Source of the DNA: Pseudomonas sp.
Lineage (GTDB): Bacteria > Pseudomonadota > Gammaproteobacteria > Pseudomonadales > Pseudomonadaceae
Assembly (NCBI GenBank): GCA_029239415.1
Contig: JAQZAY010000081.1
Location: 1 to 13,138, forward strand
Reading direction: 5' to 3'
DNA length: 13,138 bases
In this document: piece by piece, positions 1 to 5,281 of the stretch
How the letters are laid out: each line of letters starts with the position of its first letter
Position numbering within the stretch: position 1 is the stretch's first letter
Translations under genes and position numbers: made by a program
The notes under the pieces: model-generated
Seen by the model: the letters and a program-made list of their open reading frames with translations, nothing else
What the model was told of the DNA's origin: nothing
The model's database searches: none

Positions 1-180
1 GGCCAGGCGGTCGTCCTCCCGGCACAGGTCGGCCTGGAACGCGATGATGTTCGGGTGCGGCGCGTGCGTACAGGCGTTGCGGCTGGCACTGACGACCGTA
101 TGGCCGGCCTGCGCCAGTTCGAGGGCCAGGGCCAGCCCGACGCGCTGGCTGGCACCGGTGACGAGGATTGGGCTGTTCAT
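1..180 (-). CDS. folM: FolM-like pterin reductase, SDR family (N-terminal part; 3' end outside window)
   Basis: Only the first 60 residues are inside the window. They open with a beta strand and the SDR glycine-rich dinucleotide motif written here as TGASQRVGLALA (about residues 8-19), followed by a second Rossmann strand (HTVVSASR). The TGAxQRVGL form of the TGxxxGxG motif is typical of dihydromonapterin reductase FolM, which reduces dihydromonapterin (and dihydrofolate weakly) to tetrahydromonapterin using NADPH in the cytosol. In Pseudomonas and E. coli, tetrahydromonapterin is the cofactor of phenylalanine hydroxylase. The catalytic Tyr-Lys pair lies outside the window, so the exact SDR subfamily is inferred. 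The start ATG (complement of 178-180) has only a weak ribosome binding site. The gene is divergent from the MerR-type regulator, which may control it. Confidence 0.7.
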   Translation of the reverse strand, partial: MNSPILVTGASQRVGLALALELAQAGHTVVSASRNACTHAPHPNIIAFQADLCREDDRLA

Positions 181-189
181 GTTCGGGGT

Positions 190-374
190 GGTCAACTTCT
201 ACGGCTGGGCGTGAATGTCCAAAGCATACCCGAACTGCAGCCCGTTGCGCTGCCCGGCCAGGGCCGAACAGCACGAGGTTTGCTGCGCCGCCGGTGCCAA
301 TGGATGAACGTCCGACCGTTGCCCATGTTGCCTCGGGGTTTACGGCGTAGAATACCGGCTCGTAGAAGATTACC
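190..374. promoter_or_regulatory. Divergent folM/merR intergenic region with repeated CGTAGAA motif
   Basis: The 208-bp gap between the two divergent start codons carries a 14-bp element twice in opposite orientation. On the plus strand, CGTAGAAGATTACC is at 361-374, 14 nt before the MerR ATG. On the minus strand, CGTAGAAGTTGACC is at 203-190, 9 nt before the folM ATG. The copies match at 12 of 14 positions. A third, shorter copy (CGTAGAATACC, 346-356) lies 15 bp before the plus-strand copy in the same orientation. This layout suits an operator or paired promoter elements read by the neighbouring regulator. I see no convincing sigma70 -35/-10 pair for either gene. The assignment to a protein is inference. 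Confidence 0.4.
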
Positions 375-388
375 CCGGGTTTGTGTGA

Positions 389-1330
389 ATGAACGAACAG
401 GCTAGCGCATCACGCGTCGTCAGCGATCTGGATCCTGAAGTGCTGTTTCCGATCCGTGAAGTCGCCCGGCTGACGGGGATCAACCCGGTCACGCTGCGCG
501 CCTGGGAGCGTCGTTATGGGTTGATCCAGCCCAAGCGCACCGAAAGCGGGCACAGGTTGTACTCGCAAACGGACATCGACGATGTGCGCAGCATCCTCGG
601 CTGGCTCGATCGTGGCGTCGCGGTAAGCAAGGTGGGCCGGATCCTGGCGCGCGATCGAGCGCCGCTGGCCGGTTCCGCGCCAGCGGCCGGGCCAGACCAG
701 CACGCGCGCCTGCAGGCCCAGGTCCGCGAGGCGGTCCGCGGGTTCGACGAAACGCGGCTCGAGCAGCTCTACGGCCTGGTGTTCGCCAGCCATGCGCTGG
801 CCCAGGTCTTCGAGGCGGTGTTCATGCCCGTGTGGCTTGACTTGCGCCGCGCGCGCGGCGGGTTCGGGCAGACCAGCGAATGGCTGTTCCTCGACCACTT
901 CCTGCGCGCGCGCGTGCTGCAGCGCCTGCACCTGGCGCGCGACACCCGGGCCAGACGCGTGGTGCTGGCGCCGCTGGACGAGCATGTGCCCGAGCTGGAA
1001 CTGCTGGTCGCGGGCCTGCTGCTGGGCAGCGACGATGTTGCCGTGACCGTGCTGGCCCTCGGGCAGCCGCTGGACGAGCTGGCGCTGGTGTGCGAGCGCC
1101 TGTCGCCCACGGCGCTGGTGCTGTTTGCCAATCGCCCGCCGACGGCTGGGCTGGGCCGGCGGCTGTCACGCCTGGCGCTGGCGCTCGAATGCCCCCTGAT
1201 GCTGGCCGGCGAGACGGCCGAGCTGGCCCAGGAGAGCCTGGTCGACTCCCAGGTCGCCTGCCTGGGCGCCGGCGCCGGGCAGATACGCCATCGCTTGCAG
1301 CAGAGTCTGGCCGGTCACCTGGATACTTGA
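389..1330 (+). CDS. MerR-family regulator, LitR/CarH-like with degenerate B12-binding domain (class II LitR type)
   Basis: This 313-aa DNA-binding regulator has an N-terminal MerR winged helix (about residues 20-90). It includes FPIREVARLTGINPVTLRAW, ERRYG (40-44) and the wing RTESGHRLYS (50-59). The C-terminal part (about 110-313) has the helical plus Rossmann-like layout of CarH/LitR cobalamin-binding domains. The light-sensing cobalamin signatures are not intact. Instead of W-x9-EH there is W149 with D169-H170 twenty residues later. The E/DxHxxG loop reads D197-E-H199-V-P-E202, without the glycine. That matches class II LitR proteins of Pseudomonas putida, implicated in light-dependent transcription without binding adenosylcobalamin themselves. 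The start is fixed by an in-frame TGA at 386-388 directly before the ATG. Its 3' end overlaps the convergent PilZ gene by 16 bp. Targets are probably the neighbouring genes (inferred). Confidence 0.82.
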   Translation: MNEQASASRVVSDLDPEVLFPIREVARLTGINPVTLRAWERRYGLIQPKRTESGHRLYSQTDIDDVRSILGWLDRGVAVSKVGRILARDRAPLAGSAPAAGPDQHARLQAQVREAVRGFDETRLEQLYGLVFASHALAQVFEAVFMPVWLDLRRARGGFGQTSEWLFLDHFLRARVLQRLHLARDTRARRVVLAPLDEHVPELELLVAGLLLGSDDVAVTVLALGQPLDELALVCERLSPTALVLFANRPPTAGLGRRLSRLALALECPLMLAGETAELAQESLVDSQVACLGAGAGQIRHRLQQSLAGHLDT

Positions 1331-1932
1331 GCGTGTAGCTCCGGGTGGGCCAGGCGATGGGCCTGGAGAATGTATTCGCGCAGGCATTCGGTTTCTTCGG
1401 GCAGGGTACGGCTCAGGTCGTAGGCTGCCAGGTGCGGGCCGATACTGCGGCGCAGCACGCCCTGGATCCTGATCGGCGACATGCCGTCGGGGGCAAAGCG
1501 CAGGCTGAACTCGGTCGGCGCCTGGGCCATGTCGCGCAGCTCCAGCAGGACCCCCTTGAAGGAAATGTCCCTCACCCAGAGCCCGCTGGGCTTGCCCTGG
1601 TCATCGAGCAGCGGGGCTTTGGTTTCCAGCGACAGGCGCCATGGGCGCAGGGTCGGTCCATCCTCGAAGATGTCAGGCGATCCCAGTTGCAGGTGCAGGG
1701 CGTGGAATTCGTCCTCGACCAGTTGCAGTGGAAAACTCAACTGCTGGTTGTTGTAGTGCGCCTGCAAGGTCACCTGGTCAGAGGCCACCAGGCGGGTCAG
1801 CAAATCCTTGAGCTGACGGTCGCCATTGAGCAGCAAGGACGCCATCGGGTCGGCCAGGTTCAGCTGCGGCGAATACTGCATGTTCTGGATGAAGTCCAGC
1901 TCGTCCTGGTTGAGAAGGGCATCGGCTTGCAT
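1315..1932 (-). CDS. PilZ-domain protein
   Basis: A 205-aa soluble protein with no signal peptide or membrane segment. Residues about 1-85 form an N-terminal module like a YcgR-N or atypical PilZ partner domain. From about 94 a PilZ-like beta barrel follows: TLRPWRLSLE, then WVRDISFKG with D122-x-S124-x-x-G127 matching the conserved DxSxxG motif. PilZ domains bind cyclic di-GMP and pass the signal to motility, exopolysaccharide or transcription targets. The other half of the binding site, RxxxR, is not canonical: only R96 and R99 (RPWR, RxxR) are present. Nucleotide binding is therefore plausible but uncertain. The gene starts 34 nt after the LOV gene on the same strand, so the two are probably co-transcribed. 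The Shine-Dalgarno is weak (TAGAGT), which may mean translation depends on the upstream gene. Confidence 0.75.
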   Translation of the reverse strand: MQADALLNQDELDFIQNMQYSPQLNLADPMASLLLNGDRQLKDLLTRLVASDQVTLQAHYNNQQLSFPLQLVEDEFHALHLQLGSPDIFEDGPTLRPWRLSLETKAPLLDDQGKPSGLWVRDISFKGVLLELRDMAQAPTEFSLRFAPDGMSPIRIQGVLRRSIGPHLAAYDLSRTLPEETECLREYILQAHRLAHPELHAQVSR

Positions 1933-1966
1933 GGTCGGACTCTAGGTGGCGAAGGGGGATGATGCC

Positions 1967-2425
1967 TTAGCGCAATGGCTGCGAGGATGGATCGCGAAGT
2001 TGCGCTTCAAGTTCCGCAAGCCGGGTGCGTGCCGCTGCCAGCTCGCGCTCCAGCTGGACCTGGTAGGTCACATCCTTCTGGATGCCGATGAAGTAGGTGC
2101 GCTGGTCGGCGGCATGGCGTACCGGCGTGATCGACAGCTCGTTCCAGAAGGCGCTGCCATCCTTGCGATAATTGCGCATCACTTCCCGGCAGGGCCTGCC
2201 TTCGGCCAGGGCGCGTCGGATCCGGGCGCGGGCCAGCTGGTCGCGATCGTCGCACTGCAGGAAACGGCAGTCCTGGTAGAGGATCTCGCTTTCCTCATAG
2301 CCGGTCAGGCGCTCGAAGGCCTCGTTGACATAGATGAGGATGGTGTCATCGCCCTCCTGTTCGGCGACCACGATGCCATCGTGGGAGGCATCGACCATGG
2401 ATTGCAGCAGTTGCGCGTTGATCAT
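1967..2425 (-). CDS. Short LOV blue-light photoreceptor (PpSB1-LOV type)
   Basis: A 152-aa cytosolic flavin photoreceptor: a single LOV domain with short N- and C-terminal helices and no effector domain. The FMN-binding core reads NxxFERLTGY, then DCRFLQ with photoactive C53, then NYRKDGSAFWNELSITP (85-101) and YFIGIQKDVT, where Q116 is the conserved flavin-contacting glutamine. Illumination of such proteins forms a Cys-FMN adduct and changes the dimer through the terminal helices; residues 122-143 look like a coiled-coil Jalpha helix. Arginines 54, 61, 66 and 70, which hold the FMN phosphate in slow-recovering PpSB1-LOV of P. putida, are all present. C58 replaces the usual glycine after FLQ. 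I start at the MINAQ methionine because it matches the PpSB1 N terminus and has GGTGA upstream; a GTG start at 2485 would add 20 unlike residues. Likely an operon with the PilZ gene downstream. Confidence 0.9.
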   Translation of the reverse strand: MINAQLLQSMVDASHDGIVVAEQEGDDTILIYVNEAFERLTGYEESEILYQDCRFLQCDDRDQLARARIRRALAEGRPCREVMRNYRKDGSAFWNELSITPVRHAADQRTYFIGIQKDVTYQVQLERELAAARTRLAELEAQLRDPSSQPLR

Positions 2426-2497
2426 GTGCACGTCACCAATAGGGAGGCGTTGTTGTTGAAGCCCGCAGATACGGCCTTTTGCCACTGGCGGATGCTA

Positions 2498-2507
2498 GTA
2501 TCCTACG
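2498..2507 (-). promoter_or_regulatory. CGTAGGATAC motif in the LOV/flavodoxin divergent region
   Basis: On the minus strand, 72 nt before the LOV start codon, the sequence CGTAGGATAC matches CGTAGAATAC before the MerR gene (346-355) at 9 of 10 positions. It lies 26 nt upstream of the divergent flavodoxin start. It might be a shared operator for the light-response genes or part of a promoter (GATACT resembles a -10 box). Only sequence resemblance supports this. Confidence 0.25.
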
Positions 2508-2533
2508 TTTTTACTCAGTTTCGGAATCCTCTG

Positions 2534-2989
2534 ATGAAAGTCGTCGTTCTTTCTGGCTCCGTGTATGGCACCGCCGAAGAAGTTGCCCGCCACGCCGAGA
2601 CCCTGCTCAAGGCCGCGGGTCTTGAGGCCTGGCATGCCGTGCGCGCCACCTTGCAGGACGTGCAGGGATTTGCCCCCGAGGCGTTCCTGGCGGTGACCTC
2701 CACCACCGGCATGGGCGAGCTGCCCGATAACCTGATGCCGCTGTTCAGCGACATGCGCGATGTATTGCCCGCCCAGTGGCGTGGCCTGCCGGGAGCGGTG
2801 ATCGCGCTGGGCGATTCCAGCTATGGCGACACCTATTGCGGTGGCGGCGAGCAGATGCGCGAGCTGTTCGCCGAACTGGGCGTGCGTGAGGTCCAGCCGA
2901 TGCTGCGCCTGGATGCCAGCGAGACCGTCACCCCCGAAACCGACGCCGAGCCCTGGCTGGCCGAGTTCGCGAACGCCCTGAAGGCTTGA
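2534..2989 (+). CDS. Flavodoxin, MioC-like
   Basis: A 151-aa flavodoxin-fold protein expected to bind FMN and carry low-potential electrons in the cytosol. The FMN phosphate loop is SGSVYGTAEE (7-16), close to the TxTGT[AT]E form. The two isoalloxazine loops are STTGMGELPDN (56-66) and LGDSSYGDTYC (92-102). Its length and loops match the short-chain MioC/YqcA group rather than long-chain flavodoxins. A longer open frame runs upstream from 1946, but it lies over the LOV gene on the other strand; the ATG at 2534 has GGAA about 7 nt ahead and gives the exact flavodoxin N terminus (MKVVVLSGSVYGT). The gene diverges from the LOV gene. Co-regulation with the photoreceptor is possible but not shown. 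The redox partner is unknown. Confidence 0.85.
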   Translation: MKVVVLSGSVYGTAEEVARHAETLLKAAGLEAWHAVRATLQDVQGFAPEAFLAVTSTTGMGELPDNLMPLFSDMRDVLPAQWRGLPGAVIALGDSSYGDTYCGGGEQMRELFAELGVREVQPMLRLDASETVTPETDAEPWLAEFANALKA

Positions 2990-2990
2990 T

Positions 2991-3046
2991 CGGACATGTC
3001 CGGTGGCGAGCGCTGCCGGCCCCTGGCGAGGCCACCGTTCGCCACC
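2991..3046. repeat. Palindrome and longer inverted repeat after the flavodoxin gene
   Basis: Immediately after the flavodoxin stop there is a perfect 12-bp palindrome, CGGACATGTCCG (2991-3002). It is followed by 8-bp arms GGTGGCGA (3002-3009) and TCGCCACC (3039-3046) around a GC-rich centre. No T-tract follows, so it does not qualify as a standard intrinsic terminator. It may be a transcript-end structure or a protein-binding site. Confidence 0.35.
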
Positions 3047-3153
3047 TGACCCGCAAGGTCATCAAGCTGGCTGCCAATGCGATGCGCTGCCCCTGACTGC
3101 TGTCTAGACTGAAGTACCAAGAGAGAGCACACGTATGTGCCGAGGTGAATGCA

Positions 3154-3213
3154 ATGACCGCAGCCACAGCCTTGCTTGATTCCAGCTTCTACCCACCCAC
3201 GGGATTACTCTGA
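3154..3213 (+). CDS. Putative 19-codon leader peptide upstream of the hydrolase
   Basis: A short ORF (MTAATALLDSSFYPPTGLL) begins 5 nt after GAGGTGA (3142-3148), the strongest Shine-Dalgarno in this part of the window. Its TGA overlaps the hydrolase ATG by one base (TGATG). The hydrolase itself has only a weak GGGA site. Such an arrangement usually means translational coupling or a regulatory leader peptide; the Pro-Pro-Thr stretch near the end could slow ribosomes. A 5-bp-arm hyphenated palindrome (GCACA-CGTA-TGTGC, 3127-3140) touches the Shine-Dalgarno. Alternatively this is the original N terminus of the hydrolase separated by a frameshift. No homologue is known to me. Confidence 0.4.
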   Translation: MTAATALLDSSFYPPTGLL

Positions 3214-4118
3214 TGCCTCTGGCCGAAATTCCATTGTGCGTCTGGCGTACCCGGGGTCAGAATTTCTCCTTCCGGGGCCAGAGCATCCGCTACTGGACGG
3301 CAGGGCAGGGCGAGCCCCTGCTGCTGCTGCACGGTTTCCCCACCGCCAGCTGGGACTGGCGTTATCTCTGGGCGCCACTGACGCAGCGGTTCCGGGTGAT
3401 CGCCTGCGACATGCTGGGCTTCGGTGATTCGGCCAAGCCGCTCGATCACCGCTACAGCCTGCTGGAGCAGGCCGACCTGCAACAGGCGCTGCTCGCGCAC
3501 CTTGGCGTCGGCGCGCCGGTGCACCTGCTGGCCCACGACTACGGCGGCAGCGTCGCCCAGGAGTTGCTGGCCCGCCACCACGAAGGGCTGGCCGATGTGG
3601 CCAGCTGCGCTTTCCTCAACAGCGGCCTGTTTCCCGAGCGCTCGCAGCCGCTGCTGATCCAGAAGCTGCTGCTCAGCCCTTTCGGCTGGCTGGTCGGGCG
3701 TTCCTTCACGCGCGATGACCTGGTGCGCAATGTCTCCCAGGTGTACGGGCCCTGCACGCACCCCAGCGAAAGCGCGCTGGACGACTACTGGAGCCTGCTG
3801 GTTTCCAATCGTGGCACGCGCGTGCTGCACAGGCTGATCGGCTACCTGTCCGAACGCATCAGGCACCGTGAACGCTGGGTGGGTGCTCTGCGACAGGGCG
3901 GTGTGCCGCTGCGCTTGATCAACGGCGTGGTCGACCCGCTGTCAGGGGCGCACATGCTCGAACGCTACCAGCAACTGGTGCCCGAGCCGGATACGGTGTC
4001 GTTGCAAGGCATCGGCCACTATCCCCACACCGAGGCGCCGGTGCAGGTATTGCGGCATTACCTGGCATTCCGTGAACAGCCCCTGAGCCACGTCCCGCAG
4101 AAAGTCGCCTGGTCTTGA
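3213..4118 (+). CDS. Alpha/beta-fold hydrolase, epoxide hydrolase/haloalkane dehalogenase-like
   Basis: A 301-aa cytosolic hydrolase of the alpha/beta fold. The oxyanion-hole strand is LLLHGFPTASWDW (HGFP at 40-43) and the second strand is ACDMLGFGDSAKP. The nucleophile elbow is AHDYGGSVAQ, giving an Asp nucleophile (D109) as in epoxide hydrolases and dehalogenases rather than Ser as in esterases. The acid is probably D241 (INGVVDP) and the base H269 (GIGHYPH). The cap region spans about 136-220. The substrate cannot be told from sequence. This is the only ATG in the frame after the TGA at 3177-3179. Translation may depend on the leader ORF that overlaps its start. After its TGA the same frame stays open for 22 coding-like codons. 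No operon partner downstream; it converges on hmgR. Confidence 0.82.
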   Translation: MPLAEIPLCVWRTRGQNFSFRGQSIRYWTAGQGEPLLLLHGFPTASWDWRYLWAPLTQRFRVIACDMLGFGDSAKPLDHRYSLLEQADLQQALLAHLGVGAPVHLLAHDYGGSVAQELLARHHEGLADVASCAFLNSGLFPERSQPLLIQKLLLSPFGWLVGRSFTRDDLVRNVSQVYGPCTHPSESALDDYWSLLVSNRGTRVLHRLIGYLSERIRHRERWVGALRQGGVPLRLINGVVDPLSGAHMLERYQQLVPEPDTVSLQGIGHYPHTEAPVQVLRHYLAFREQPLSHVPQKVAWS

Positions 4119-4212
4119 GCAGGTCATGACAGCCTGGAAGCCTTGCAGGAGATGATGGCGAACCTGGGCAAGCATCCGCTGGGCTGAAGCGCCGCGCGTT
4201 CCACTGGCCCAT

Positions 4213-4240
4213 AAAAAAGGCCGCTGCACACGCAGCGGCC
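4213..4240 (-). terminator. Intrinsic terminator, minus strand (end of hmgR transcript)
   Basis: A perfect 9-bp GC stem (GGCCGCTGC / GCAGCGGCC, 4219-4227 and 4232-4240) encloses a 4-nt loop. On the minus strand it is followed by six T (complement of 4213-4218). It lies about 175 nt past the hmgR stop and is the only terminator seen between hmgR and the hydrolase. In the plus direction there is no T-tract, so it is unlikely to stop the hydrolase transcript efficiently. Confidence 0.8.
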
Positions 4241-4297
4241 AACTGAGACGTAGATCAAGGAGCTTCAAAATCGACGTCGGTGAAGCTTGCAGGCCCG

Positions 4298-4320
4298 GAC
4301 GGCAAGGGGTGGTTGCCGTC
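4298..4320. repeat. 8-bp inverted repeat downstream of hmgR
   Basis: GACGGCAA (4298-4305) and TTGCCGTC (4313-4320) are perfect arms around a 7-nt loop. There is no adjacent T-tract. It lies in the 295-bp gap between the convergent hydrolase and hmgR genes. The remainder of that gap holds the minus-strand terminator and the two coding-like tails listed under findings. Confidence 0.35.
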
Positions 4321-4413
4321 GTGCCATGCCAGTGAGCTCAGGATAAGGACTTGATCCTGCAGGAAAAATACCCGCTTGTGACAATCACTTTTACCTCTGC
4401 GGTAACAGTGCGC

Positions 4414-5193
4414 TCAGGGCGCCTCATGGCCCATGCGCCAGCTGGTCGCCCGCGCCGCCGCCAGCAGGCGTTCGGCGGCCGGGCCTTGCTCATCGGCATG
4501 GAAGATCGAGGTGGGCCCGACCACGGTCATCACCGCCGCGACCTGGCCCATGGCGTTGAAGATCGGCGCCGACAGCGCGTCCACCCCAGGCATCAGCAAG
4601 CCGTGCACGTGGTGCAGGCCCCGCTCGCGAATCCCGGCAAGCAGCGGCACATAGTGCTCGGCAGTCTGCCCCGACTGTGCCAGCTCCGCATCACGCAGTT
4701 CCACGGTCTCGCGCTGCGGCAGGTAGGCGGCGAACACCAGGCCGGTGGATGAACTGAGCAGTGGCAGTACCGACCCGATCTGCGTCACTACCGTGACCGC
4801 GCGCACCGCGGGCTCGATGCTCACCACCGTGGCGCCCTGGTTGCCCCAGACCGCGATGAAGCAGCTCTCGTTGATCTCGTCGCGCAGTTGCGACAGCGGC
4901 AGTGCGCCTACCTTCAGCACATCCATCGCGCCCAGCGCGGCCAGCCCGACCCGCAAGGCCTCGCGGCCCAGCGCGTAGTGGTTGGTGGCCGGGTTCTGCT
5001 CGGCGAAGCCGCTGGCGATCAGCGCCTGCAGGTAGCGGTGCACCTTGCTCGCCGGCATCTCGACATGCTCGGCCAGGCGCGACAGCGAAGTGGACGGCGA
5101 GAGCTGGGCGAGGGCCTTGAGGATATCGGTACCGACTTCGGCCGAGCGGACCTTCTGCTTGCCGTTGTCGGTGGGTGAGCTGGCCTTGGCCAT
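4414..5193 (-). CDS. hmgR: IclR-family repressor of the homogentisate operon
   Basis: A 259-aa transcription repressor. The N-terminal winged helix-turn-helix (about 17-75) includes SLSRLAEHVEMPASKVHRYL, characteristic of IclR proteins. The C-terminal effector domain (about 90-255) has the family's strands and turns, for example SSSTGLVFAAYLP and the closing TVVGPTSIF. In P. putida HmgR represses hmgABC and is released by homogentisate; the divergent position next to hmgA supports the same role here. I chose the ATG at 5193 (AGGA about 10 nt upstream) over a TTG at 5253 that would place 20 codons over the promoter region. Its own promoter overlaps that of hmgA, so autorepression is likely. 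The frame stays open for 52 codons past its TGA. Confidence 0.88.
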   Translation of the reverse strand: MAKASSPTDNGKQKVRSAEVGTDILKALAQLSPSTSLSRLAEHVEMPASKVHRYLQALIASGFAEQNPATNHYALGREALRVGLAALGAMDVLKVGALPLSQLRDEINESCFIAVWGNQGATVVSIEPAVRAVTVVTQIGSVLPLLSSSTGLVFAAYLPQRETVELRDAELAQSGQTAEHYVPLLAGIRERGLHHVHGLLMPGVDALSAPIFNAMGQVAAVMTVVGPTSIFHADEQGPAAERLLAAARATSWRMGHEAP

Positions 5194-5224
5194 GGCGTGG
5201 GCATCCTGGAATCGAGTGGGCGTC

Positions 5225-5253
5225 TTTATAGCTTGACGCACCCTGGCAATCAA
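5225..5253 (-). promoter_or_regulatory. Predicted sigma70 promoter of hmgR
   Basis: Read on the minus strand, TTGATT (complement of 5248-5253) and TATAAA (complement of 5225-5230) are separated by exactly 17 bp. Its -35 element abuts the 17-bp palindrome, so a repressor there would block it. Confidence 0.6.
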
Positions 5254-5261
5254 ATTACGTT
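5233..5261 (+). promoter_or_regulatory. Predicted sigma70 promoter of hmgA-fahA-maiA
   Basis: TTGACG (5233-5238) and TACGTT (5256-5261) are 17 bp apart. The -10 box lies inside the palindromic operator, a layout that gives repression by occlusion. Transcription would start near 5268, leaving a leader of about 45 nt before hmgA. Confidence 0.55.
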
Positions 5262-5270
5262 ATTCGTAAT
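5254..5270. promoter_or_regulatory. Probable HmgR operator, 17-bp perfect palindrome
   Basis: ATTACG-TTATT-CGTAAT: two perfect 6-bp arms around 5 bp. A 17-bp palindromic HmgR site is described for P. putida hmg (recalled, not checked). The site overlaps the hmgA -10 box and touches the hmgR -35 box, so one bound dimer could silence both. A half-site-like TTTACGAT follows at 5274-5281. Confidence 0.75.
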
Positions 5271-5281
5271 CTGTTTACGAT

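Noticed and set aside
1946..2533. N-terminal extension of the flavodoxin frame
   Set aside because: These codons lie over the LOV gene on the other strand, and the flavodoxin fold begins exactly at the ATG at 2534.
3082..3110. Possible promoter with TAGACT -10 upstream of the hydrolase
   Set aside because: The sequence 17 bp upstream (ATGCGC) does not resemble a -35 box.
3135..3179. 14-codon ORF MCRGECNDRSHSLA before the leader ORF
   Set aside because: No Shine-Dalgarno, and it overlaps the better supported leader ORF in another frame.
4213..4240. Terminator for the plus-strand hydrolase gene
   Set aside because: The T-tract exists only on the minus-strand side of the hairpin.
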